The notes under the pieces were generated by a model. That model made no database searches and was not told where the DNA came from. It saw only the letters and a program-made list of their open reading frames with translations. A stretch of 64,000 nt of DNA, from positions 744,001 to 808,000 of the forward strand of contig NAJO01000007.1 of NCBI GenBank assembly GCA_002077065.1. The letters are read 5' to 3'. Shown in pieces: positions 1 to 11,070 of this stretch. Each line of letters begins with the position of its first letter. The first letter of the stretch is position 1. Origin of the DNA: Cryoendolithus antarcticus (Eukaryota; Ascomycota; Dothideomycetes; Cladosporiales; Cladosporiaceae). The position numbers and the translations under genes were made by a program.

Positions 1-505
1 TATCGTGTCACTGACCTTTGGCAGAGGGCTGCCGAGTCTGATCCATTGCTTAGCGATGCCGCAGCACAGCAGTATGGTGCTACCAATGTGAGCCCTACAT
101 CGTATCCTGATGAGGAAGACTTGCAGAGGGAGAGGGAGATGTTGGGTCAGATCACTGCGCGAGCGACTGAGTATGTTGACGAAATCCTACGTGGAGCTGC
201 ACACAGGGCTGACACGAAAGGATAGAAACATGATAGACGTTCAGCATCCCAACACTAGCGATCTCACGCATCACCTTGTGCCCTATACTACTGGCCAGCA
301 TGAGCCCGCGGACGCCGACACTGCGGGGACTTCGACTTCGACCGCCGAACACGAGGTTGATGCGAATGAGCAGGCTTGGCTAGACAGCATCCAAAGTCTC
401 CAATCAGAGAGGGGCCCACAGATCAGGACACTCAAGCGCGGCGCTCTGGTACTCGATCTTGGTCAATTGAGGGAAGCGTCGGGCCCGTCAACTAAGAGAC
501 AATGA
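1..505 (+). CDS. LAMTOR1/Meh1-like lysosomal adaptor, 3' end (partial)
   Basis: Only the 3' part is present; the frame is open from the window edge. Exons are <1..170 and 226..505, with a 55-nt intron (GTATGT donor, CTGAC branch, ATAG acceptor) that joins in frame. The spliced protein has an acidic LQREREML stretch, then ITARATENMIDV, which matches the helical core of the LAMTOR1/p18 (Meh1/Ego1) family. That family anchors the Ragulator/EGO complex to the lysosome or vacuole for TORC1 signalling. After it comes an acidic, Ser/Thr-rich tail. The N-terminal lipidation motif expected for the family lies outside the window. The assignment rests on a short core motif, so another adaptor is possible. 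Confidence 0.6.
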
Positions 506-1511
506 TCGTGGAGAAACATACGGCTCTTGATCAGAATCCGTGCCTGCATGGCTGGAGTCGGATTCTCGATTCAGAATTACTGCAAGAAGATACCCTGTAC
601 GAACATGTCGTTGCCAGCTAGTCACGCCACCTGATTACTGCAGATTTCGAGGTATTCTCCCTTCGCTCCTTGCGAATATACAATCGACGCATTTGTGCTC
701 TTCTGATACTGCTCACTGCAGTAGGCCCAGCTTGCGGCGACTCTGAGTGACGGACGGGACCCGTGAGTGGGCGCATGTTTGCTTAACGAGATCTCACAGT
801 GGACAGCAGGATAGTGCGTGACTACTGCAGTCCTGTTGAGATGAGCATTACGTGAGACCTGGGCATGATGGGAAGCGGGAGCATTCGTGCAGCACCGACG
901 TTCCCGTCTCGATCGTCACATGCTGTGAAACAACGACCACTGTCATTCCATGCCCAGCCATCGAGTGCTTCCGAAGTGCTTGCATACCGGCTTGCATAAA
1001 TAGAAGCTCAGCCAGCACCGAGCATTCCAACCTGAAACATATCCACTTATGCAACAGCTCCCAGAATAGCACATCCAGACTTCACCTCCCGAATCGCTAA
1101 TAGCATTCTGGCGTAACTGTATCTGCACACTGCGCAACTTCTCAGTGAGCGGAGGCTTGAAGCTTCAATATATGATGGGTAACGTCCACTAAACACGTTC
1201 TTACCATGCGCCTCCACGTGCTTGCTTGCTGAGTAAACAAGGGCATCGTTGCTCGATAGCCAGCAATCAACGCCCTTTCATTTCGTTTCTGGCGCTTGCT
1301 TGCCTCGCTCCGTTGCGCTTGCAACCTCGTTTGTGCACACGCAGAGCCGCATCTTCGGCTTGTGCTAGGTCACCTGCTTGCTTCAAACCACATCACGCAT
1401 CACCTCGTTCAATGTCACGCGACTGAAACGCAGTGCCGCGCCTGGATTTGTTGCTACATGCGGTATCGTGGGATAGCGGAAAGCTTCACGTAGATTGGCA
1501 ATACCGTCGCC
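506..1511. other. intergenic, no gene seen
   Basis: About 1 kb between the LAMTOR1-like 3' end and the next gene. Only short frames without family resemblance are present on either strand. It probably holds the 3' flank of the first gene and the promoter of the second. Confidence 0.6.
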
Positions 1512-2469
1512 ATGCCGGGTGTTCGTGAGTGCAGTCTACGCTATCCGTCTATAAAGTGAAGTACTGACATAGCTTCGCGTAGCTCCTAATGCACTGGGGA
1601 AGCTCAAGGGTATGCTGAAGGGCATGCTGAAGGGTGGGAGCAAGAAGAAGCAAAGTGGCCAGGACCAGCGGACGAACACATCGAGCGCCAACACCGCGGT
1701 GACACCTGCACAAGCCAGCAAGCCTGTCACTAGCGCACCCGCCGCATCACCAGACACTTCCAAGACCCTCCCTCCGACCAACGCGCCTGGATCTGCGGCG
1801 CAGACCCAGCCTACGAGCGCAACATCGAGCGCGCCAGCAGTTGTGGGCGCTGCAGGTGCAGCAGGCGTGGGGGCAGGTGGACTAGCTACGACCGGCACTC
1901 AGCCATCTGCGCTAGGCACAAATGATGGCACAAGTGAAGAGCGGCCTGCGGTCTCGCCAGCAGAGCCGCCCACTGGAGTCGCAGACGAGGCTGGGCGGTC
2001 GGAGCCCGTGTCGGCTATCGAGTCGGAGGAGAAGCCACTGCCACCGCCGAAGAACGACATTGTTGCTGAGGATGTGAGGAGTGCGCCACCCATCGGTACA
2101 GCATACAAATTCTGAAATGCAAGCCAGGACGCTGACCAGAATATAGCACCCGCTGCGGAAGCCTCACCAGTTACCCACCAAACCCAGACCGCGCAGCGTT
2201 TAAACCCCGCTTTCGCGCCCATTGACGACGAGAACGCTAGGCCTAACGGCATCGCGCCGGTCTCGAGTGAGATTCCACCAGATCTGACCGAGTCCACACC
2301 ACAAGCGACGTCTGCCAAGCCCGATATCCTCGACGAAAAGATGCCCGTGATGGCCGAAGAGCCCCCAGAAGTCAAGCCAGTGGCCGCGAAGCCAGGCATG
2401 AGCGCGACGTCTGGTCCACTGGAGGACTTTCCTGAGGGTGGAGCAGAGAAGGATGAGACCCTTCGTTAG
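1512..2469 (+). CDS. low-complexity Ala/Pro/Ser/Thr-rich protein, unknown function
   Basis: Proposed exons 1512..1524, 1583..2095 and 2147..2469 give 282 residues in frame. Intron 1 has GTGAGT, CTGAC and TAG; intron 2 has GTACAG, CTGAC and ATAG. Exon 1 is only 13 nt (MPGV plus one base). The N terminus carries a repeated KLKGMLKG-type basic amphipathic segment followed by Lys-rich GGSKKK. The middle is disordered and rich in Ala, Pro, Thr and Ser. The C terminus is acidic and ends near PLEDFPEGG. No enzymatic domain is visible. The basic start could bind membrane or nucleic acid, but that is speculation. The second intron is well supported; the tiny first exon is less certain, and translation could instead begin at the ATG at 1612. 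Confidence 0.6.
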
Positions 2470-3147
2470 TAGCGACGGGTTTGCTGAGTTTCTGTGCGAT
2501 CAGTGTATCACAACCCGGCTGAGCTACAAAGTCGGCACGACTCGGCACTGTCAGAGAATGCGACAGCTGAAATGAAGCGGACGGAAAGCGACGGCAATGC
2601 ATATGGCATGGAGGACAACACGCACTTCTACCTGCTCTAGCGTAAAGCGCGAGCTCTAGGTGCAGTCGGAGAAACAGGCGTTGGTCATTTGCATGGTACG
2701 GGCATTCCTGGTGGCAGATCAGGACACTGAGCCGCGTGGAGATTGCATACTCTTCATTGGAGTGCTTGCTAGGGGGACTGCGGATTGGCACTTCTATACC
2801 CATGGTTTACGGCGATTGTATGCCTTTCATCAAGGTCACTCCGGTTCCGTTGCGAGACGACGTTCATGTTCAGCAATTGATAGGCACAATGCCGCTGCTC
2901 GTCAACATGGGTGGTTGTTCAGTAATTGAAGTCTTAGTACCTCGCACATGGAATGACCCCCATCTTCACTCTCTCTGCTCTGAACACTCCACGTGTGATA
3001 GCCCCCACGTCTACCCCAGCTCTGCTTCCCTGCATGACGGCATCGAAGTCTGTCCGTATGTTCAGCTCCGTGAACCACACATGAGCTCTCCACCGAGCAC
3101 CCACACACATACCTTCTTCCACTTCACATGATCTACTACTGCCCAAC
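2470..3147. other. intergenic, no gene seen
   Basis: Promoter and 5' region of the BSD-domain gene. The last 150 nt before its ATG are pyrimidine-rich, typical of fungal promoters. No coding frame with family resemblance was seen. Confidence 0.6.
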
Positions 3148-4463
3148 ATGGACGTAGCATACGACCACATCCAAGAGGAGACCCTCCCCTCTCGCTCCTC
3201 CACACCCAATTCCTCTGACCCCACCTCCTCCGCCCCGCAAGCCTCCCTCAACACCGAGTTCCAAGAGGCCTTCAAAGCCGTCTCCGCCTCTCCATGGGGT
3301 GCGAAGCTAGGTGGGTGGTTTGGAGAAGCGAGGAAACAAACCGAGGCCTTCGTCAGTGATCTGCAGAAGGAGGCTACTGAGGCGCAGGAGCAAGCGAGCA
3401 AAGGGCTGGAGCAGCTTGTCCAGCGGACGAGGGGAATTAGTCTTGCTGGAACGGAGGGAGCGGAGCCAGGGGAGAAGACAGAGTCGGCGAAGGCTGAGGC
3501 GGGAGTAGATGTGAAGTCGAGCGCTGAGACTGAGACCGACAGGCCGGAGAGCTTGCCTGCAGATATCGTGAAGGAGGCCGGCACGCTGGTTGCGAGCTTC
3601 CGCAATACTGCAGCAGCTAAGTTGAGGGACCTGCAGAAGGCTGAGGACGCTGCCGATGAGGCGCTGTTGAAGTTCGGGACGAACGTGAGAAACTTCCTGA
3701 GAGACGCAGTAGTCATCAGTGCACCGGATGAGGACTCTGATATCAAGACTAAAGGGTCATCGAAAGAGGTACTGTTTGAGACCACAGAGCAGAGCACTGG
3801 CAGAAAGGTGTTCCATACCACGCGATTCGATGCGCAGTTGCATGCTATCCACACTGCACCTGGGTCGTTCACAGGAGATCCGCAAGGCGAGGAGTGGGAG
3901 ACTTGGCGGGAAGACTTCGATATTGACGAGCAGACTGAGGCCATCGCGAAGGACCTGGAGAAGTACGATGAGCTGAGGCGCGCGATGGAGAAGCTTGTGC
4001 CCGAGAAAGTCGAGTACAAAGCTTTCTGGGCGCGTTACTACTTCTTGCGAATGGCTATTGAGGAGGACGAGAGAAGGCGAAAGGAGGTGTTGAAAGGTAT
4101 GTATACATCTCACGACCGTCTGGGCGCCAAAGATCCAGTCACTAATAACGCATAGGTGCTGCGACTGATCCTACAGAAGAAGTAGCCTGGGACGACGATG
4201 ACGAGGACGAAGACGAGAAGTCCAGAACTCCACAGACGGTCTCTCACAAAGCCTCCGCCAGCACCACGACACTTCACGCTACTGACTCGGCTGCGCTGCA
4301 AGTCCCGAACTCACCGCGCCGAAGCAACGAAGACGAGACGAAGAGTGTAGCCGCATCTGATGCAAGTTATGATCTTGTGTCAGGAGCGACAAGTCGCGCG
4401 CCTGGAAGCCCGAAGGAGGAGAAGAAGGGGAGCAAGGAAGACAGCGATGATGACTGGGAGTAA
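3148..4463 (+). CDS. BSD-domain protein (Dos2-like)
   Basis: Exons 3148..4096 and 4156..4463 give 418 residues. The 59-nt intron has GTATGT and a CTAAT branch before CATAG. The N-terminal third contains a conserved-looking [15 protein letters not shown] segment followed by a charged helical region. Around residues 240-305 lies a BSD domain, recognised by its FDIDEQ...FWARYYF pattern with the hallmark Phe-Trp pair near residues 294-295. The C-terminal tail is acidic (DDDDEDEDE) and ends in DDDWE. BSD domains occur in TFIIH p62, synapse-associated proteins and the yeast Dos2 family; overall layout best fits the Dos2-like group, whose molecular role is poorly known. It converges on the P450 gene downstream. 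Confidence 0.85.
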
Positions 4464-4890
4464 ATGCTAAGTCTAGTAGGTGTATTGGGTGTTTGGCGTT
4501 GGATGTAGTCAGCGCCACGGCGCTTTGATTTGGCTTTGCTGGCGAGGAGACTGGCATGGGTCTGCAATGTAGATCTCCCGTCTGGCTCGTTAGTGAATAC
4601 CGATAACACGAGTTCCCACCTACCGGCACCACTTGGAGAGATCAATATATTGTGTGATTTGTGCAACATTATGCACACTCTCCGTCGAACACAGTGCATC
4701 AAGCAAGTACTAGAGCAACCGCAACAATAGTGGTGGAAACCTCCTAGCATTGTATGAACTTCGATCTAAAGAGAGGCCCGAACCCCAAAGCGACCACCAG
4801 CGCCAGGCTCATCAATGCCGTAATGATCATGCGGGTATATCTAGTTGCGTTCATCCCTCCTGTCCGTTGATTACAATGCCTTAAGCCAGA
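4464..4890. other. intergenic between convergent genes
   Basis: Shared 3' flank of the BSD-domain gene (+) and the P450 gene (-). No gene seen. Confidence 0.65.
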
Positions 4891-6815
4891 TCATGACTCG
4901 TAGGAGCCAGGCAATGCCCCAGCGTCAACGTCCGCGCCACCATTCATCTGCGACTCCTTGATCTTCTCGGCAGACAAGCGCTCGGTGACGATAAAGTTCA
5001 TGTTCTCGTGCACGGTGAAGCCGACCACCATCTCGTCGAAGGGCTTTGCCAGACTGCAGGGTTGGAGGTTGAAGCGGAGCAGTGTCTGGAATTGTCTGTC
5101 AGCGATCGTCGACCAACAAGGCACAGTCGCAGCTCGTACCTCAATGACAGCCTTGTTCAGCTCCATGGTCGCCACGCCTCGCCCAAGACACCCAAATCTA
5201 CCATAGCCGAAGTTCAAGGTCACGGTCTCGTTCATCCTCGTTACTCGTGCTTTCTCCTTCTCGCCAACGTCTTTGCTCAGCCATCTCTCTGGCCGGAAAA
5301 TCTCACAATCCTCGCCAAAGATCTCGGGGTCGTGCATCATGCCCCAACTGTTCCAGCCAATTTGGGTACCACCTGCCGCAAACTTCTCCACGCCATCGAC
5401 TTCGATCATGGCACCCCCAGGCGGCACCTGCTTGGCCATAAGTCCGGTGACAGGAGGGTAGATGCGCAAGCCCTCCTTGATGCAAGCTTGAAGGTAAGGT
5501 AGCTGCCGAGCTTCGGCGTCTTGGATCACTGGGCGAGAGATCTTGCCTGCTGCTATCGCGGCATTGGCTTCAGCTAACAGGCGGTCGAGTATTGGAGGCG
5601 ATGTGGAAACGAAATGCAATGTCACGCGAAGAGCTGAAGCAGTGCTGTCGGAGCCGGCAGTGATCTGCGTCAGAGTCTCCGACTCGAGTTGAGCTTGTGA
5701 GAGACCATGGGTGATGAACGAGCCGAGCATGTCTTGCCGCACTATGGGCTTCTGACCGAAGCGCTCCTGCACGCGATCTCGAGCGAAGCCCATCACACGA
5801 CCAAGACCTCTCTTGTCTGTTGACTTGGGTAGGGCGCCCTTAATCAAAGGCGCCTTGAGGATATTAGTAAGTTCAGTGTATACACCGAACCATATAATGG
5901 CAGGAAGAAACTGCTTGAGATTGGCAAGGTAGCCATATGGGTCTTCATCTTTGTCAAGGAAGCCGAAAGTCTCGCCGAAAGCTATCTTGGAGATCACATC
6001 AAGCGTGAAGAAAGACGTTATGCGAGAGAGATCCATAGTGCGAAAGAGATCTTCCTCTGGACGGGCACAATACTTGGTGTCGATCAGGTCAAACAGCCCG
6101 AGCAGCTTCTCATCGACGTCTTGCTCCATGTGAACGTTCTCACGGCCAGAGTAGCCTGGCGCCATACGTGCGCGAAGGTCGGCATGGATGCGCTCGTCAA
6201 TGACGGACGTGATGTTGTCGCGCTCTGGGTGCAGCTTCAGTGCCGTGTACCAGTACCCACGTGTGAATGGCGAGCGGACCGCATTCATACGTCGGAGGAG
6301 GTCGGGATCCGATGTGATGAGCATACGAGGACCGACGCGTGCCGTTGAGCCTGCGATACACCGTTAGCCGTATACCCGAGTCGGCACCTTCCTCTCAGCC
6401 AATGCCAGTCATCGGAGTGCTTCCGGTTCCAGGAATGCGCAAAACGAAGTCCAGACTGTTTGCGATATGTCACATCGATGAACAGCCGCGCATCAACTTC
6501 GGGGCTGTCTTCCACGTGAACCGCACTTTTGGTGGTGACACTGGACGAATCGGGGTTTTAATGGCCAAGCGTATATCCCAGCAGGGTGGTAGCGGGAAAG
6601 CCTCGTTGCGTGGGAGACTCACCATGCTTGCGATTCAGTGCAGCAAATCGCTTGTGCATTTCGCCACTGTTCTGCGTCTTGAGCAGCCATACTCGCGACC
6701 ACCCAGCTGACCAGTGACCGCCGAACTGTCGAAGTCCGTAGTATGCGCGCACTTTACGTGTGACGAAGGCGAGCACAAGAAGCGCACAGAGGAGGACGTA
6801 AGCGGCGGATGGCAT
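4891..6815 (-). CDS. cytochrome P450 monooxygenase (pisatin demethylase-like)
   Basis: Exons on the minus strand are 6815..6623, 6350..5140 and 5085..4891, giving 532 residues in frame. The N terminus is a hydrophobic membrane anchor (MPSAAYVLLCALLVLAFV) followed by basic residues, as in microsomal P450s. Family motifs are intact: I-helix AGSDST at 296-301, ExxR (EGLR) at 357-360, PERW in the 410s and heme loop FGYGRFGCLG at 445-454 with ligand Cys452. Overall similarity is to fungal pisatin-demethylase-type P450s; the substrate cannot be told from sequence. Intron 2 (54 nt) has no stop and keeps frame, so it could be mistaken for coding. Intron 1 is unusually long for this region (272 nt). 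The gene is divergent from a LaeA-type methyltransferase 1.2 kb away, which might hint at joint regulation but not at a proven pathway. Confidence 0.88.
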
Positions 6816-8015
6816 TATGAAGTCCAGAGTGGTGGGTTGCCGCGAGTCGCGCTGGCCAGTTGTCAGATTCCACCAGCGTCGCACTCGTTGCGCTGAACCA
6901 CTGCGCTGGGAGTCGGTGGTCGCGCCGATTCGTGCGTCGTAGAACGGAGTGCAGCTTCGGCGAATCCGCTCGTTAAACGCTCCAATGCGGGGACAACATA
7001 ACCTTGTAGTTCCAGAGAGTCGGTGAAGTTAAGTCTGACAAGACGCAAGTATTCACTACAACTTAAGCGGTCTCAAACGAGCCCGCTAGAGCCACGATGG
7101 AAAGCGCGATGACGGGCTAGAGGCGGCACTAATGCACATTATGAACTCGAGAGCTCCGCCAGCTCGCTACCACGCTATGGTAGGGATGGCGTGAACGTGG
7201 ATTGCTTCTCTCGCAGGAGAACGATAACACGGCCTCGTAGCTGCATCTTTGTGGCTGACCCGCGTCATGTTAGTCGCGCCCTTGCTGCAAGACGGGACGC
7301 TCAATGATGCTGGGATGTCTCGAGAAGCTGCCATGTGCTGTGCTGCAAGTGCCGGGGTGGCTAGCTCATCGCGTATATGCGTCGCGGCGGTAGCACTTTG
7401 TTTGACAGTGACCCTGCATGCATTGGTGTAGCGGGCATCGGGCATCGATCGAGGTCTCTCAATCGCTTTTGAAGTCGAGACCGCGAGGCCCCCACGCAAG
7501 CAGCCAGGATTGATCCTACCTCATACACCAAGAGATCCAACACTGTGGTCCATCAGTGGATCGCAAATTGCATTGTCAATCGCGTAGAGCAAAGGCGAAG
7601 TCCGAGTATATCCAGCATAGGCTGCGTTTCCACGGCACGGTCGGCCCATCCGTGACACTAAGAGGAAGGTTCGAGTCTACATGACGCCAGCAAACCCTCG
7701 TCCTTTGTCTCTCTCACATACAATTGTGCCAGTACTTTTGCGCCTTTGCTCATTTCGATAGCGGAGCACTATTGTAGGCTTGTCTCCTGGGTCGCGCCAC
7801 ACAAGGCTGCTGTATCGTAGCTACAGCAGGGAATTTCCAACGGCTCTGCATTTGTCTCATCCTACCATTGGCCAACACATCATTTAGGCTGGCGTCTTGT
7901 GTAACCCGGCTTACAAGCCTCTAGATCGACGCCTACGAAGCAGTATCCGAAGCCACGTGGAAACACTATCGAGCGATCGTCGAATCGACGCCACAGAAGG
8001 TGCGAGATCAAGGTC
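6816..8015. other. divergent intergenic region, P450 / methyltransferase
   Basis: 1.2 kb between two divergently transcribed genes, so it must contain both promoters. Only short frames of no recognisable family occur. I did not identify a specific regulatory site. Confidence 0.6.
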
Positions 8016-10011
8016 ATGGCCGAGACCGAGGAAGCCCAGACTGGTGTCCCCATTATTTCGACGACAGCCATCCTCGCCGACAAGCAGAATCAAATTTACG
8101 AGCACGAGCACGACACTACACTGCAAGGTGCAGTACCAATCATTGATTCGAAAGACGTGAACGGGTCTGAAGTTCTCAAAGATGATTTCAACGATGCCGC
8201 TGTCATCGATGACAACATATCGAGTAGACCTGAGGCGCCTTCATTACATGACAGCGCTGTTGAAACGTCCAAAGACAATGTCAAGCATGACGCTACGATC
8301 GACGCTGAGCATACTGCCACAAGCTCTCTGCCTGACAACGCGGAGCCTCAGACCGGGATTCTGGGAGACTTGTACGCAGGGCAATACCTCAAGGACCCGT
8401 CGTCCCACGCCTCTGCGAGCGCTGAACTGCCAGTCGAACATGGTAGCTTACCGACCAATGATGCGACGTCACAGGTTGAAGACACAAGTAGCAGCAATAA
8501 CGTCTCGGCTGGACTCACCATCCCCGCCAGCGTCGTTGACATCCCAACTCAGCATGCAGAGGCGGACTTAGCCCATGGCGAACGTCAACGCTCGATCTAT
8601 GATGACCAAGAGCCTATGGATGCCGAAGCAGCTGCTCAATACGATCTGCCGGATCAGTTTGCAGATGAGCAGGATCTCGAAGTCGATGTAAGTCCGGTCT
8701 TGTGTCCACAGCGATCAGCTGCCAAACGCCTGTGGGATAGTGACTTACATGTATGACCGTTACAGGACAATGACGAGAACGACTCGACCATGGGAGGCGA
8801 TACGTGCGTTTGTGGCTTAATTTAGCTGAGGGGATATCACAGAGCTGATACATTGAACAGCGAGAGCTTGACAACATCGTTGAGTAGCTCGATATATCAT
8901 TATCGGAAGGAGCACGGACGAACATATCATGGTGAGGGATTCTCTTACTGTGGCAATCTTCATGTTGTCACACTCTGATACGGCCACTAACAGCATGCCA
9001 TCAGCATACAAGGACGGAAAATACATCTTTCCCAACGATGAGGTTCGTAACTTAGTGATTGTGAACGATGCATCTCAGCTGACTTTCTCCAGCGAGAAGC
9101 GAGTCGTTTGGATCTTCAACACCACCTGTTCCGTATGACATTCAATCAGCAGCTGTATTTCGCGCCTGTGACCCCTCGACACGCTCTAGACATTGGCACT
9201 GGCACCGGGATTTGGGCGATAGATCTGGGTGTGTCCGAAGCTCCAGTCCCGTATTTTCGAGAAACATTACTGATCAAGTCGTAGCGGACCTACTTCCGGA
9301 ATGTCAGGTCGTGGGCATTGATCTGAGTCCTGGGCAGCCTACCATGGTGCCTCCGAATCTCAAGTTCATTGTAGACGACGCAGAAGACCTATGGCTATAC
9401 CAGGACAAGTTTGACCTCATCCACGCACGACTGATGGCGGGCTCCATTGCCGACTGGCCAAAGTTCTATCGTCAAGCATACGAGTTTGTCAGCTCCATGT
9501 CACGATAAGTCGCCTTCACTGACCTCTTCTTCGCAGCAACCTCGAACCCGGCGGCTGGCTGGAGATCCAAGACTACGGCCTTCCTGTCCGCTCCACAGAC
9601 GGAACCCACGAAGGTACCGACATCCACCGCTGGGGCGTGCTACTGTGTGAAGCTTCGGCCAAGATGGGCCGTCCCATGGGCTCAGATGCGTGCGATCTCT
9701 ACGCACAGCAGATGCGTGATGCTGGATTCGTCGACATTCAAGAACGAATGTTCATGTGGCCTTCGAATACTTGGCCACGAGATCCCTTTATGAAAGAGCT
9801 CGGAAAGTGGAACATGATCAACTGTCTGGATGGACTGGAGGGATTCTGTCTGGCCCTGTTCACTCGAGCCTTGGGGTGGAGGAAGGAGGAGGTGGACGTC
9901 TTCGTTGCGAACATTACTAGGGATTTCAAGGACAGGCGAATTCATGCTTACTTTCCTATGCCGGTGATATTCGGGAGGAAGCCATATGATCACGAGAGGG
10001 TGTTTCAGTGA
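8016..10011 (+). CDS. LaeA-type SAM-dependent methyltransferase
   Basis: Seven exons: 8016..8687, 8766..8803, 8861..8931, 9005..9042, 9093..9228, 9285..9483 and 9537..10011 give 542 residues with all phases closing. The first ~225 residues are acidic and disordered. The catalytic part begins with the family signature SSIYHYRKEHGRTYH, then AYKDGKYIFPNDE and RLDLQHHLF. SAM motif I (LDIGTGTGIWAIDL) is near residues 305-319, followed by VVGIDLSP and a NLEPGGWLEIQDYG strand. This order is diagnostic of the fungal LaeA/Llm (TAM-domain) methyltransferase group, whose members range from global regulators of secondary metabolism and development to orphan enzymes. Whether this is the true LaeA orthologue is not determinable here. 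The exon 4 donor (GTTCGT) is weak, but the joined protein fits the family exactly. Confidence 0.85.
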
Positions 10012-11070
10012 TGGCGTTGATGAAGTTGGGGTATTGGACAGCGACAGATAGCGTTTGAGCGTAGCGATTGTGCGAGGCATCTCTTGGTGTCGCACGTGGA
10101 CATTTGAGTATTGGCATCCGTTCCTCTGCTGTCTTGACTATCTCACCTTTCGTTACCACGAGATCTGCCCACCATGTGCTGACACGGCTTGCACTTGCTG
10201 ACGAACCGAACGGGTTATTGCCCAATGTGAGTTCTCGTGACTAAGTACCGTTTATCCGAGCTCTACTGCCAATTTTGGTACGCCACTGCAAGGGCTGGTG
10301 GAAGGCATGGCCCGAAATGTGGAGAACCTTATTTAACCTCCAAGGCACGCGCGTTCGTGACTGCGGTCAGAGTTTCTTGGACTTCGATCCTCCTTCAGCC
10401 TTGCGCACATCACACTCGTTTTTGGCCGCTCATCCCCTCTTAGACTTGCGGCGTTGCGGAAAATATCTGGTATCGATCGAAGTGGTTGATTTGCTTGAGA
10501 GAAGTCGCCATTGTGGGAGAGACAACAGTCCGATGCGGGAGTGCGACTGGAGGAGGTGTGAGATCGAGGATTGGACTCGGAAGTCGGGGACAGGATGAAT
10601 GTGAGTAGGAACGCCGTATGGCTATGGTGTGGACATCCGGAACATTTTGCGCACACTGTCTGGAACGGGAGGACTATCTGGCGTACGGCGCATGGCGCCT
10701 TTGAGGCACGCGCACTGGTCTTGCTTATTGGACGTTGAGAGCCTTGTGGCTGCGCATGTACAGAAGCCGCAGCCTGTACGCAACGGGGTATCAAGTCAAA
10801 GATGCATTCGTTGTTGTATAGTGGAGATATATCGGGAACGCAGTCCACGGGTGGCGTCACAATCAGATCATGATACGGCAAGGCAATGCTGCGGCGGTGT
10901 ACCTTCGGAAACACAGCTCGACTTCGGATCACCGAACACGTTCGTCGAAATTTGGCCTTTCAAAGTATTGGATATTCACCACGTAAAGACGACCGTGGCG
11001 ATAACTGGCTGCGCGATGATCGTAGCACACGACTTGGGACGGACGCGCTGAAAGAGTATATACTGACACC
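10012..11070. other. intergenic, no supported gene
   Basis: 1.06 kb between the methyltransferase and the S10 peptidase. The longest open frame (minus strand, 10333-10932) starts with GTG and resembles nothing, so I do not call it. The 3' half should hold the peptidase promoter. Confidence 0.6.

Noticed and set aside
2934..4019. 361-codon frame antisense to the BSD-domain gene
   Set aside because: The sense strand has a clear domain, start and intron; the antisense frame is a by-product of GC-rich codons.
7660..7690. tRNA-like GGTTCGAGTC box
   Set aside because: The flanking bases do not form a T-arm stem and no acceptor or anticodon arm could be folded around it.
10333..10932. 199-codon minus-strand open frame upstream of the S10 peptidase
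   Set aside because: It begins with GTG rather than ATG, has no splice partners and resembles no family.
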